A DNA stretch of 64,000 bases from Papaver somniferum. Its lineage: Eukaryota; Streptophyta; Magnoliopsida; Ranunculales; Papaveraceae. The notes below the pieces were generated by a model. The model made no database searches. It was not told where the DNA came from and saw nothing but the letters and a program-made list of their open reading frames with translations. Where the stretch lies: the NCBI RefSeq assembly GCF_003573695.1, contig NC_039362.1, forward strand, positions 116,911,120 to 116,975,119. The letters run 5' to 3'. Of the stretch, positions 49,631 through 61,016 are shown one piece after another. Position 1 is the first letter of the stretch. Each line of letters opens with the position of its first letter. Made by a program: the position numbers and the translations under genes.

Positions 49631-51344
49631 TGATAGGCACATTTTTGTGTCTTGTAATCTAAATTGTACATATTATTAGTGCTCGATTTTATATTTATTA
49701 TGGCTTTTTATGTCCCTGTAGGTATTTTTGGAGAAATAAGCTTTTGCGGCGAAATTGGCTAAAAAAGTGATGTTTGCGCTCGTGGGAGAAAATTACTATT
49801 CGGACTCTCAGTTTGGATAAGGGGCACTTTAATTACTAAGGGGCACTCTACTGATAAGGGGTACCCTCTTTACTATTTGTTGCCGCATGCTATTTACACC
49901 CCATCACAGGATAAGGGGCACTCCATCTTCACGGTTTAAAAACAGAAAAAATGGCGGGAAAGTCACGTTTAAAAGCTGCTCACCTGCGAACTTCTGGATT
50001 GGATTTTGGACGTGATTTTGATAGATTCAATTACTAAATTTGATTGGTCTAGACTTGTATGAGATGAGCAGAGTGAGCATGGGTTTTGAAGAAACAAAAT
50101 TGGGCTGGATCATCTATATGAAGTTACACAGGGAGAAGAATAATTGTCACCTGCGAACTTTTCTGCTTTGATTCTGCACGAGATTTTCTTGTAGTTTTTC
50201 ACGGGTATGGATTGGGTTTGGCCTGTTAACATACAACAAGATTTGTGGTTGCTTCGAAATCGAGAAAAGGAAGGTTCCCACATGGTTATCTTAAAACAGG
50301 GAACTAAGTTATTACCGGGTTTGTTTGGGATTGTCTATGGAAAGTACGTGTGTAGAAAGGAAATATATCTGTTCGGGATTTGGTTTTATCAAGTTAGGGA
50401 AGTTTTGGAAGTTTGAAACAACTCAGTCGACGCGTGAATAAGGTAGCAGTGAGATTTTCCCGTGACTTGGCTTGGAAGGAAAGAAGAGATTTCGAAGAGA
50501 TTTTGGAGAGATTAAACCGGCCTGTGGCATATAAATAGATTGCTGGGAGGTCGAACAAGGGTTATGCAAGTTTAGAGGGAGTTTGGGGAAGTTTTTGTGT
50601 CGCTGCAGAGCCGAAACTCAAGCTGCAGGAGGAGTTGCAGCAGCAGCAGGAAGAAAACGAAGCTGAAGAACATACAGCTGTGCAGGACAGTCGTTCATAG
50701 GGTCTTAAATTTCAAATCCTGTAACAGTCCATTAGTAACAATTATGTTCAGTTTGCAACAATTCCTTGTAACACTCGATCTGTAACAATTATAACTGTTA
50801 CGATTAAGCTACTTTCATTCTTTTCTCACATACCTTCAATAAAAACACCTTTTGAGCCATGAGATATTATTTTGAGCGTGTTTTCACCATCAAGAGCTAA
50901 ACCCCTTAGACGAGGCGACGGAGGAAGCCATTGTTCCATGAAAAGTGGTATATTTCTATTTTAATTAATTCTTGCAATTTCTTTTATGATTATTTGCATG
51001 GAACCAATATTGGAAAATTGATTTTTATTGAATGATTGTGATCCGTTTTGATGGAGCATGCTTAGTTTAAGACTTTTTATGTTTCATGCTTGATGTATAC
51101 AATTGTTACTTCAAAAATCTACTAAAGGCAATATATTAGAATCACTTTAAACGCAAAGAATTGCATGAATATTGATTAGATTAAATCACTTAATTGGTCA
51201 ATGGTGGAATCCTGAGTCTCGGTACTTTTTATAATCTTGATAACAACTTTATCTTGAGTTTTTATTTAAGTCTAAAACAAATCTCCACAAGTAGTGAACG
51301 ACAACTTTACTACCACTTTCTACAACAACATAAAAACCACATCA
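49631..51344 (+). repeat. 5' LTR of element D1
   Basis: 1714 bp, TGATAGGCACATTTTTGTG to ACCACATCA. TATA-like ATATAAATAG at 50529-50538; poly(A) signal AATAAA at 50838-50843. A 69-codon frame at 50207-50416 recurs in the 3' LTR (55296-55505) only because the LTRs are copies of each other. Confidence 0.9.
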
Positions 51345-51349
51345 ATTTT

Positions 51350-51366
51350 TGGCGCCGCCGACGCGG
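51350..51366 (+). other. Primer-binding site of element D1
   Basis: TGGCGCCGCCGACGCGG, five bases after the LTR end. The TGGCGCCG start is that of PBSs of several plant Ty3/gypsy groups, although the rest differs. D2 has the same 17 bases at 61000-61016. Confidence 0.65.
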
Positions 51367-51908
51367 ACTTGTATTTAGATTTGTTTTAGGTTTTTTTTTA
51401 TTTTTATTATTTTTTGTTCTTTTTTACGCGTTTTAGTATTTTTCGATTCTTTTCAGATTTGGAGCGAAGCTACAAGGGAAGAAAAAGTGTTATAAAAGGA
51501 AAGCATCGCCAAAGAAGGAAATAAAAGAGGAATCCAAAAGGAGTGAAGAGGAAGATTTTGTATATAGTTATTTTGTTTTATTTTTAGAAACTGTAAATAG
51601 GGTGTTATTTTTGTAATTTTTCTTTTCCTTTTTGGACATTTTTATTTTTTGACTTTTAGGACATTCTTGGACATTATTTTTAAACTCTAGGGAAGGGCCA
51701 AAATTAAATATCAATTGTTTGCAGGGAAGGACGACAGTTACGATACTTTCTCGGCCCCTCGGGTTCGTACACTGACATCGGAGTCGGTGGCCTGAGTCGA
51801 CTTCAACGGTTCATCGCCCATCTGGTACGGGAGGTAAGATTCTATCCACCCACGAATCCCCTGTCAGTGGGTTTTATTTCGTGTGACAACTCACACCCCT
51901 GCAATAGA
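51367..51908 (+). other. Leader of element D1
   Basis: Non-coding leader between PBS and ORF. Bases 51720-51835 carry a block conserved with D2 (61370-61480): GGGAAGGACGAC, TCTCGGCCCCTCGGGTTCGT, CAACGGTTCATC and TGGTACGGGAGGTAAG. The last looks like a splice donor (GGGAG then GTAAG), and CCTGCAATAG before AATGTCG is a possible acceptor. Conservation of a non-coding leader suggests a packaging or splicing role. Confidence 0.5.
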
Positions 51909-53521
51909 ATGTCGAATTGGTATTACAATAGCCAATACAACGAATATCAGACTGAGTTTCAAAATGGACGTTACTACTTTGACCATAGTGTGAATATGGT
52001 TGGGAACGTCAGCCTTTTGAAGGTTATGGTCCATACCATGGTGAGCCCAATTACTATCCACACGCCAACCGGTCATACGAGCAAAATTCCTGTCTACTAG
52101 AGTCAACACGTAAGTTAGCTGAGTCGACACATAAGTTAGCAGAAATGAATAACTTAGTTATGGACGAAAGCAATGCAACGAGTGAACTTTTTTTCCTAGA
52201 TTCAATCAGGAAGTCATGTGAGTCGACTCAAAATATTTTGTTAGAGGCCCAGAACATAACTGCTCTTAATTTCCAATATAGTGTTTCCAATAGTACCTTT
52301 GAAAATGAAGATAGTTATTCATATAATCAAGATGACGAGGATAAAATTGGTAACACTACTTGTTTAGATGAGGTTCAACCATTTTCATTTTATTATAATG
52401 ATGATTATGATGAGGATAGTATTGATGAAGAATTTGAAATAAGTAGGCATAATGATCAGGAATTTGTTACTCCAATTGAGCTTAATAATGATAATGTTTC
52501 TAGTTCAAATCCAAATAATTTTAATAATTATTCACCTATTCAAAAGGACGAGGATTTGACTAGAGATACCCCCGTTTTAGACGATGTAGTATTTCCTTTT
52601 GATTACGAAGCTAATAATGGTTTAGAGGAACGAGTTTTTCCTGAGAATATTGTTTTAGAGTCTAGCGATTTAGAAACATTAGTCTTAGACAAAGAAAGTG
52701 AACTCGTAGAGATGAGTGAGGATGAACCTGACTTAGAAGAATCAATTGACCATTTTCAGGATTCATATGACCTTGAAATTAGGAAAGTTGTGACTAGTCT
52801 TTCTAGAGACACTGAAAACTCTAAGTTTGGGGGTGATTATCACTCTCCATGTTCTTTAACTATTAGAAAGGTCCCTCACTTGGGACTTGACATATGTGCC
52901 TCAAGCTTTTTACAAGATTATCTTCATACACGTTTTCCTGAACCTAGTGATGTCCATAAGGAAGTTCAGTTGTTAGAAACCCATCCTCTGGTTGATGTGG
53001 TTTACCCAGGCTATGATATCCAGATTGACTTTGTTTTCCCACCAAATATTTTTCAACCAATTGTGGGAACGTATAAGTTTCATATGTGTCAATTATTAAG
53101 TTTTGAGACTAAACCTAATTACTTTAGGAGATTAGGGTCGACACATTTGTTTAAGGAAGACCACCACTCTCATTGTGGTCAGCTGTGTGAGTCAAAACTG
53201 ATTGACTTTAAGGATCCACAATTATTCAGGTTATTATTATGTGCTTCTAAGTTTTTACTTGAGTTTTTCCAGACTCTAATACCTGAACCAGACCTTAGCT
53301 TTGAGGAATTCCAGCGCATGAAAATATTTTATCTAGACCCTTTCATAGAGCCTGAACCTGAACCACAGCTAGATGTAGTTGTCTTAAACAGGAAACTAGA
53401 CAAGGGTGCGCTTTATTTGTTAATTTTCTTGGCATGTTGCAGATTCCTTTTACTTGTGATAGCTCTATTTGGTTTTGACGACCCACAGATATTTCGGCTA
53501 TTACTTTATGATACGAGGTGA
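51909..53521 (+). pseudogene. Unknown conserved ORF of the D family, copy D1 (one frameshift)
   Basis: Starts MSNWYYNSQYNEYQTEF. A frameshift near 51990 moves to the frame carrying ERQPFEGYGPYHGEPNYYPH and ESTRKLAESTHKLAEMNNLV, which then runs open to 53521 (the continuous part from 52145 is 458 codons). The middle is strongly acidic and Asn/Ser-rich. The C-terminal half holds a folded-looking core: SRDTENSKFGGDYHSP, FLQDYLHTRFPEP, THPLVDVVYPGYDIQIDFVF, DPQLFRLLLCAS, then a hydrophobic stretch (LYLLIFLACCRFLLLVIALF) predicted as a membrane segment, and DPQIFRLLLYDTR. No gag zinc knuckle, protease or pol motif. Family unknown. Copy D2 (62063-63849) shares all landmarks. Confidence 0.7.
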
Positions 53522-54729
53522 TTAATCCTTTCTTATGTCTGGCTGAAGACGTTAAACTTAGCACTTCTTGGGAGGTAACCAATCTCATGCAACACGGTAA
53601 TATCTTTCCTTAACTCTTTTGCTTCAATGGTAACAGTTTCTCCTTGTTCATGCTTTTAATTTCATCTTTAGAACATTGAGGACAATGTTAGATTTAAGTT
53701 TGGGGGTATGGGAGAAACTTTTTAGTTGCATTAATAAACTCCAGAGTCTAGAAATTTATGCATATTAAGGATCGCACTAACTAATCTAAGTGGATGGAAG
53801 CATTTTGGTTGTAGGAGTTGAGGAACCAATCTGATTAGATGGCAACATCTAAAGAGTCTATTCATAAGAGCACAGAGCTCAGGTGTTAGGAGTAACATGG
53901 TAGTTTCGCCATATCTCGTTGAGTCCTTTTCACTTCTGTTTTTATTCTTCTTTTTAAATATGTTTCTAAGTGATTTGGTGGGGCTCACGATTCAAGGTGT
54001 TACCAATGCTAGGGTGAATTAGAGTGATTGAGATACTATTGAAAGAAAAAAAGGTTGAAAAAAAAAAGAGACCAGACCATTTGACCAAAAGGAATAAATT
54101 CAATAAAGTCGACCACTGGTACCCTTGTATATGCCAGTTGTGTTGACCTAGAGTTAGGATTATCAATCACTGGTTCCCTTGTATATGCCAGTTGTGTTGA
54201 TATTAGTCAGACTAGTACCTCAATCCATTAGGATAGGTTCATTTTGGCGGAGGCCTTCAGACAGATATGGGAAACGCCGTTCACTTAGTAAACATCAAAA
54301 CCATCTATGTTTTTCTCTATATCCATCTTCTTGATCTATCCATGTGATTAGTTTTGACTCCGGATATTGATGTCCATAGTGCGACTATCTGAGTAGAGCT
54401 CTGTCACTTTATATGAATTTTAGTATGATTGAGTGCAAACTCGTGTACAACAATTGGAATTTCGCATCAGGGTACTTCCTCTTATAGTCAATAAGTATGC
54501 CAACCAAGAAGATTCTTTAGTGCCTTCCAAGGTTCTGCGTAGATAGTTAGGGTCTGGAGTAAAGGTTTTGTGGGTATATCTCTTGTAAGCCCTCCCGAGA
54601 CTATAACTCGGCCACTAGGTCCACTTAGGAGTTTAAAGGCTTATTGCATACGCTAAATGCAATTGACGATACCTGCGACAGTGAGTTAGGATTTTATTTT
54701 CCATTTGATTTGCTCGAGGACTAGGTATT
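53522..54729 (+). other. 3' non-coding region of element D1
   Basis: Includes ACATTGAGGACAATGTTAG and TTTAAGTTTGGGGGTATGGG (about 53670-53715), a signature I associate with the region after the coding part of several plant Ty3/gypsy elements; D2 shows the same stretch up to the window edge. A near-duplicate TGGTACCCTTGTATATGCC / TGGTTCCCTTGTATATGCC motif, each copy followed by AGTTGTGTTGA, lies at 54116 and 54171. No gene. Confidence 0.45.
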
Positions 54730-56437
54730 TGATAGGCACATTTTTGTGTCTTATAATCTCAATTGTATATATTATTAGTGCTCGATTTTATATTTATTAT
54801 GGCTTTTTATGTCCTTGTAGGCATTTTTGGAGAAATAAGATTTTGCGGCGAAATTGGCTAAAAGTGGTTTTTGCGCTCGTGGGAGAAAATTACTATTCGG
54901 ACTCTCAGTTTGGATAAGGGGCACTTCAATTACTAAGGGGCACTCTACTGATAAAGGGTACCCTCTTTACTATTTTTTGACATGCTATTTACACCCCATC
55001 ACAGGATAAGGGGCACTCCATCTTCACGGTTTAAAAATGAAAAAAATGGCGGGAAAGTCACGTTTAAAAGCTGCTCACCTGCGAACTTTTGGATTGGATT
55101 TTGGACGTGATTTTGATAGATTCAATTACTAAATTTGATTGGTCTAGACTTGTATGAGATGAACAGAGTGAGTTTTGAAGCAACGAAATTGGGCTGGATC
55201 ATCTATATGAAGTTACACAGGGAGAAGAATAATTGTCACCTGCGAACTTTTCTGCTTTGATTCTGCACGAGATTTTCTTGTAGTTTTTCACGGGTATGGA
55301 TTGGGTTTGGCCTGTTAACATACAACAGGATTTATGTTTGCTTCGAAATCGAGAAAAGGAAGGTTCCCACATGGTTATCTTAAAACAGGGAACTAAGTTA
55401 TTACCGGGTTTGTTTGGGATTGTCTATGGAAAGTACGTGTGTAGAAAGAAAATATATCTGTTCGGGATTTGGTTTTATCAAGTTAGGGAAGTTTTGGAAG
55501 TTTGAAACAACTCAGTCGACGCGTGAATAAGGTAGCAGTGAGATTTTCCCGTGACTTGGCTTGGAAAGAAAGAAGAGATTTCGAAGAGAATTTGTGAGAG
55601 ATTAAATCGGCCTGTGGCGTATAAATAGATTGCTGGGAGGTCGAACAAGGGTTATGCAAGTTTAGAGGGAGTTTAGGGAAGTTTTTGTGTCGCTGCAGAT
55701 CCGAAACTCAAGCTGCAGGAGGAGTTGCAGCAGCAGCAGGAAGAAAACGAAGCTGAAGAACATATAGCTGTGCAGGACAGTCGTTCATAGGGTCTTAAAT
55801 TTCAAATCCTGTAACAGTCCATTAGTAACAATTATGTTCAGTTTGCAAAAATTCCTTGTAACACTCGATCTGTAACAATTATAATTGTTACGATTAAGCT
55901 ACTTTCATTCTTTTCTCACATACCTTCAATAAAAACACCTTTTGAGCCATGAGATATTATTTTGAGCGTGTTTTCACCATCAAGAGCTAAACCCCTTAGA
56001 CGAGGCGACGGAGAAAGCCATTGTTCCATGAAAAGTGGTATAGTTCTATTTTAATTATTTCTTGCAATTTCTTTTATGATTATTTGCATGGAACCAATAT
56101 TGGAAAATTGATTTTTATTGAATGATTGTGATCCGTTTTGATGGAGCATGCTTAGTTTAAGACTTTTGATGTTTCATGCTTGATGTATACAATTGTTACT
56201 TCAAAAATATACTAAAGGCAATATATTAGAATCACTTTAAACGCAAAGAATTGCATGAATATTGATTAGATTAAATCACTTAATTGGTCAATGGTGAAAT
56301 CCTGAGTCTCGGTGCTTTTTATAATCTTGATAACAACTTTATCTTGAGTTTCTATTTAAGTCTAAAACAAATCTCCACAAGTCTGAGTGAACGACAACTT
56401 TACTACCACTTTCTACAACAACATAAAAACCACATTA
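54730..56437 (+). repeat. 3' LTR of element D1
   Basis: 1708 bp, copy of 49631-51344, followed directly by CTTGA. TATA at about 55619-55627. The final dinucleotide is TA instead of CA. Confidence 0.9.
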
Positions 56438-56442
56438 CTTGA

Positions 56443-56855
56443 CCATTTCCTTGTGGATTGTAAGGTGTGGAGAAGATTTGTTTGATCCCATATTTATTGA
56501 GCAGCTTCTCAACATCTTGATTGGCAAAAGGAGTTCCGTTATCTGTGATGATATGCTTAGGAACTCTGAATCTGCATATTATGTGCTCTTTGATGAAGGC
56601 GGCAATCGTAACTCCAGTGGTGCTTCGAAGAGGAATAGCTTCGACCCATTTGGTGAAGTACTCTGTCGCAGTGATGATGTATTCATGTTGTTTTGAAGTT
56701 GCTGGATTGATCTTCCCAATGATGTCTAGTCCCCCGCTGTAGAAAGGCCACAGACTATTCACAGAATTCAACGGGAGACAAGGAGTGTGGATGAGATTAC
56801 CATGGGTTTGGCATTGGTGACACCTCTGAACGTGTGCGGCTGCATCATCTTCCAT
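56443..56855 (-). pseudogene. Integrase core, N-terminal half, of element C
   Basis: Minus-strand frame with RCHQCQTHG (end of the zinc-binding region), WPFYSGGLDIIGKI (first catalytic Asp), TEYFTKWVEAIPL, IITDNGTPFANQDV (second Asp) and PQGNGQ, where D1 is inserted. Joined conceptually to 49630 the core would continue AESTNK, giving D, D and E. The insertion therefore lies immediately before the catalytic Glu. Confidence 0.88.
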
Positions 56856-57646
56856 GGTTGGCCAATAATATTTCTCATGAATTTTTAAAGAAATAGTTTC
56901 CTCTTTCCTTGATGTTATCCATCATGTACTTCCTTCAGGTTTGTAGGGATTTCATGTTCGGCTAAGCACCTCAGTAAATTTCCACCAAAGCTTTTGCGGT
57001 ATAAGATCCCATCGAGATAGACGAATCTCTTAGCTTTCTGAATAAGTTTGACTGCTTGCTTCTTTTCCAGCGGTAGTTCGTTGTCCCGGAGATATTTGAT
57101 GTAAGGCTCCCTCCAGTCCCCAGTGTGGTGGACGGTCAAAACCTCCAAGTGATGAGGAGGTGTTTGGCAAACAGGACAAGATCCTTGTAAAGCTCTTGAC
57201 TGAGTCTCCATGGATGTCCAGTAGTACCCCATTCTTTGAAGCTTTCTGTAAAGTGGTACCACTAACGTTTGCCCACAGACTTCCTCATGTATGCGCTTGA
57301 GCTGTTCCTCCGCTTCGTCGCTCCCAAAACATCGTGATAGAGATCCATCAGGGTTTCGATAGTATAGCCCTCCATGAAAGAAGAAGTAGTTCTTCAATTC
57401 CTTGAGGCTGACTTGGCCTTCTGAGATAGAGCTGCTCAATTCATGAATGATGGGTGCTCGCCAATCGTTCGCTGGAATGTCTTCGATCTGAGTGAGCCAA
57501 GTCGAAGATACTGTACGTCTCTGTACAGTGATCGTTTTATGTGCTCCTTCGAATTGCAGCTTGGAGGCGAGAGTTGTTAGGCAATCAGCATACCTATTGT
57601 TAGTCTGTCCAGTATGGACGATCGTTGCGTCAGAAAAATAGGTCAA
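56856..57646 (-). pseudogene. Duplicated integrase zinc-binding (H2C2) regions of element C
   Basis: The frame 57646-56915 holds two consecutive versions of the segment that precedes integrase. First: WRAPIIHELSSSI, GGLYYRNPDGSLSRCF, IHEEVCGQTL, MGYYWTSMETQ and CPVCQT. Second: WREPYIKYLRDNELPLEKKQ, DGILYRKSFGGNLLRCL and LKEVHDG, then, after stops and a frame change (56915-56860), YYWPTMEDDAAAHVQRCHQC. Each should contain an HHCC zinc site; the first has Gln in place of its second His. Tat elements normally have one. The region also starts with a continuation of aRNH (YFSDATIVHTGQTNNRYADC). Confidence 0.75.
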
Positions 57647-57649
57647 CAG

Positions 57650-58099
57650 TCACTGAGCTTCGGTTCTGAATGGAGCAAGTGTAATTTCTTTGAGAGAATA
57701 CGTTCCATTCATATGGTTGACCAATAATTTTGAATCTTCTCTTATCTCGAGGTGTGTTGCTCCTGCTTGCTTGGCCAAGGATAATCCTAATAGGAAGGCT
57801 TCATATTCCGCTGAGTTGTTGGTGCAGTGGAAATCCAACTTGAACGAATGTGAGAAAACTTCACCAGATGGAGACACCAACGCTATGCCCACTCCTTCGG
57901 TGTCACTAATAGGGGTGGCAGATCCATCAAAGTATAGAAGCCATGTTTCTTCCTTGATGACCAAGATGTCTGGGAATTCTCCGGGCACTTCTTCATATAG
58001 TGTTGTTGTGTCTTCCCCTAGAAAAGCGGCGAGCAAGTCTTCGACCGCTTGACCTTTGATGGCTTTAGGTGGCGCGCAAGCTATGTCAAATTCTGACAT
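57650..58099 (-). pseudogene. Archaeal-type RNase H of element C
   Basis: WLLYFDGSATPISDTEGVGI (first Asp), then LDFHCTNNSAEYEAFLLGL (Glu) and EIREDSKLLVNHMNGTY (Asp), the expected pattern of the Tat-specific second RNase H. The upstream 80 codons are the tether after the first RNase H (MSEFDIACAPPKAIKGQAV). A TAG at 58100-58102 precedes it and a TGA at 57650-57652 ends it, both inside a formerly continuous Pol frame. Confidence 0.87.
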
Positions 58100-58102
58100 C
58101 TA

Positions 58103-59402
58103 GAGTATCCACTTCGCTGGTCTTCCTATCAAGGCTGGCTTTGATGGCAAAAACTTTATGGGATCGGCTTTGGAGATGAGTACGACCCTGTTAGATAGTA
58201 AGTAATGTCTGAACTTCTGGATTGCATGTACCAATGCCAGGCATGCCCTTTCAGCCTTTGGGTATCAGAGTTGAGCATCTCTCATTGTGCGGCTGAAATA
58301 GTAAATCGGTCGTTCGACGCCTTCGTCGTCTTCCTGAGCGAGGAGTGCGCCGATGGCGACGTCACTGGAGGCTGTGTAAAGAATCAGAGGTCGTCCCTGC
58401 ACTGGAAACCTCATGACGGTCGGTAACAATAATATCTGTTGTATTTTATGGAAAGCTTCTTGTTGAACAGCTGTCCAGGTGAAGCTTGCTCCTTTCTTCA
58501 GCAGAGGTGTGAACGAAGCAATGAGTTGAGCTATACCAGGAATGAAGCGTCGAATGTAATTTACCTTGCCCATAAAGCTTTGTAGTTCCTTCACGGTACG
58601 TGGAGGAGGCATGGTGGTAATAGCTTTTGCCTTGTCTGGGTCGACTTTGATCCCTTCAGCTGTGACCAGGAATCCTAAGAATTTTCCGGAAGAAACTCTG
58701 AATGCGCACTTTAGAGGATTCATTTTTAATTTGTATTCTCTGCACCTTTCAAACACCTGCCTTAGAACTTCGAGATGAGATGCTCGAGTCTTCGATTTTA
58801 CCACCACATCATCAACATAGTCTTCTACTTGCTTGTGCATCATGCCGTGGAATATGGCAGTCATGGCTCGTTGATAGGTGGCACCAGCATTCTTTAATCC
58901 AAAGGGAATCACAGTGTAGTGAAAATTCCCAATGGGAGTACGGAACGCAGTCTTGTTGGTGTCATGTTCATACATCTTGATCTGGTTGTACCCACTATAG
59001 CCGTCCATGAATGAGAACATACCGTGACCACTGGTTGCATCGACGAGCATGTTAATGTTGGGTAGAGGAAAATCATCCTTTCGAAAACATTTATTCAAGT
59101 TCCTGAAGTCTACACAACATCTGATTTGACCATTTTTCTTCTTAACAGGTACCACATTTGCTAGCCACGCTGGATGAAGAATAGTCTTGATGAACCCTGC
59201 TGCCAACAGTTTCTGGATTTCGACCTTGATTTGATCCTCGACTTCGTGTCTAAATTGCCTGGGCAGTTGTTTGACAGCTTTGGAACCAGGGACGATGTGT
59301 AGGTGATGGGTGACGAGTTTGTCATCTAGACCCGGCATTTTTTCGTACGTCTAGGCGAAGACATCTTAATATTCTTTCAATAATTTTACCAGCTCGGTCC
59401 GC
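58103..59402 (-). pseudogene. Reverse transcriptase and RNase H of element C
   Basis: The frame from 59338 carries the RT: VPVKKKNGQIRCCVDFRNLN, FSFMDGYSGYNQI (catalytic Asp region), IPFGLKNAGATYQRAM, the active-site YVDDVVVKS, the KCAFRVSSGKFLGFLV connection, and an RNase H part (ILYTASSDVAIGALLAQ, ERPIYYFSRTM). A TGA at 58265-58267 interrupts it just before YPKAERACLALVHA. Upstream, TAG at 59351-59353 and TAA at 59366-59368 break the entry to RT. The catalytic Asp residues remain. Element D2 cuts the frame at 59402; protease and gag lie beyond. Confidence 0.88.
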
Positions 59403-60993
59403 TGATAGGCACATTTTTGTGTCTTATATAATCTTAATTGTATATATTATTAGTGTTCGATTTTATATTTATTATGGCTTTTTATGTCCCTGTAGGTATT
59501 CTTGGAGAAATAAGCTTTTGCGGCGAAATTGGCTAAAAAAATGGTTTTTGCGTCAGTGGGAGAAAACTACTATACGGACTCTCACTTTGGATAAGGGGTA
59601 ACCTAATTACTAAGGGGTGACCCATTTCCAGGCATCTGCTAAAGGGAGACTGGAACTGGATAAGGGGAGGTCATCTTCATAATTCAAATACAAGTTTTGG
59701 CGGGAAAATGCATGCATCGAGGAGCAGATTTGGAGATCGAATTTCTACGTGATTTTAGGAGATTCAATGGTTGTATTTGGTACGTATGGACTCTACAAGA
59801 CTCAACAGGTCTGTTACAATCGATTGGACCCAACCAATTGGGCTGGAATGGCAGGGAGAAGTGATCAAAGTCCAAACAGGACACGTACGCTTCTGTTGAG
59901 TTTGAAGATTTTGTGAGGAATATTTGGGAGAGTTTCACGCTAGTGATTGTTGTGCTTGGTCCTGTTCAAGTCTTGATAAGAGTTTGGTGGCAAGTTTATA
60001 GCTAACAAACGCGTACATGGAGATCACAAGAGAGATATTCTCTCAACAACGCAGAGAAGAAAAAAAAAAAAAAAAAGTCGCGGATTTAGTAGAGATTTTT
60101 CGGGATTAGAGGACTATATAAGAGTTGGTTCAAGTCATAAAGAGGGTGAGAAAGTTTTAGAAACCCTTAGGAGAGAGTTGGGAGTTCACGAGAGACGAGA
60201 AGAAGAAGTTACATGAGGTATTGTTGCTGCTGCTGTTGCTGCTGCTCGAGGAGGAAGAAGAAGACGAAGAACAGACTCGCAGAGTCCGTCGTTCTTCGAC
60301 AGTCTTAAAAGCAGAACAAGTATCGTTCTTATACAGCAGTAAAGGCTTATCGTTTACAGCAGTCTCAAAAACACTTATCCCTTTGTAACAGTGACGCTGT
60401 AACACTTCTACAGCGTTGCTAATTCCTGTTTCATCTTATATACATCAATAAAAACACCTATTTTAGCCATGAATACATCTTGTGAGTGTGTTTTTGGGAT
60501 GAGGAGCTAAACCCAATCCCAGGGGTGATGGAGGAAGCCATTCTTCCAAAAGTTATGTGGTAAAATTCATTTAAATTTATTTATGCAATCCTTTTATGAT
60601 TAATTGCACCGAATGAAAATTGAATAAATGATTTTTATTAATTAATTGTGTTTTCTCTTGATGAAATATGCTTGGTTTATTGCTTTTGATATTTCATGCT
60701 TGCGATTAACAATGGATGTTTTGAAAATCTGATTTAGGCAATGATTAGAATCACAATTGTTTTTGATTTGAATTATAACGTCTAGAATTGCATGATAATA
60801 ATTATTATTGAATCACATGAATTTTGGTGAATGGTGAAATCCTAACCCCTGGTGTTTCCATAATATTTACATCACCTTTGAATTTAATTTGTTTTATCTT
60901 TAATTTTTTATTAAGTCTAAAAATTATTTCCTTCACAAGTCTGAAAAGAACCCAGTTTTTACCACAACTACAACATCATTTGAAAAACCATCA
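59403..60993 (+). repeat. 5' LTR of element D2
   Basis: 1591 bp, TGATAGGCAC to AAACCATCA. Homologous to the D1 LTRs at both ends (first 200 and last about 400 bp) with a more diverged middle. TATA ACTATATAAG about 60113-60122; AATAAA about 60447. An (A)n run at 60060-60076 and GCTGCTGCT repeats at 60229-60244. Confidence 0.85.
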
Positions 60994-60999
60994 AATTTT

Positions 61000-61016
61000 T
61001 GGCGCCGCCGACGCGG
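61000..61016 (+). other. Primer-binding site of element D2
   Basis: TGGCGCCGCCGACGCGG, six bases after the LTR end and identical to D1. Confidence 0.65.

Larger units (their letters stand above)
49631..56437 (+). mobile_element. Element D1: non-autonomous LTR retrotransposon
   Basis: LTRs 49631-51344 and 54730-56437, target-site duplication CTTGA (49626-49630 and 56438-56442), PBS-like TGGCGCCGCCGACGCGG starting at 51350. It is inserted in the integrase of element C. The internal 3.4 kb contains one coding region (51909-53521) with no similarity to gag, protease, RT, RNase H or integrase, so it must use enzymes of another element. The LTRs begin TGATAGGCAC; the 3' copy ends ACATTA where the 5' copy ends ACATCA, a C-to-T change in the terminal dinucleotide. 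LTR divergence by eye is a few percent. The plus orientation is set by the PBS and ORF. Confidence 0.92.
42278..59402 (-). mobile_element. Element C: Tat-like Ty3/gypsy retrotransposon with two antisense genes, interrupted by D1 and D2
   Basis: Minus-strand element whose 3' LTR is 42278-45411. Then, leftwards to rightwards: polypurine tract, antisense promoter, two plus-strand antisense genes (46824-47378, 47870-48866), and pol on the minus strand (integrase, archaeal-type RNase H, RNase H, RT) from 49062 to 59402. Pol is split by D1 (49631-56437) at a duplicated CTTGA and cut at 59402 by D2. Protease, gag and the 5' LTR lie beyond D2 outside the window. The extra RNase H at 57653-58099 places it in the Tat lineage. 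Several in-frame stops show it is inactive. Confidence 0.9.

Noticed and set aside
50207..50416. 69-codon frame also present at 55296-55505
   Set aside because: It is duplicated only because both copies are LTRs of D1; not conserved in the D2 LTR.
60157..60405. Ser-rich minus-strand frame in the D2 LTR
   Set aside because: Generated by GCTGCT/GGAGGAAGAAG simple repeats in the LTR.
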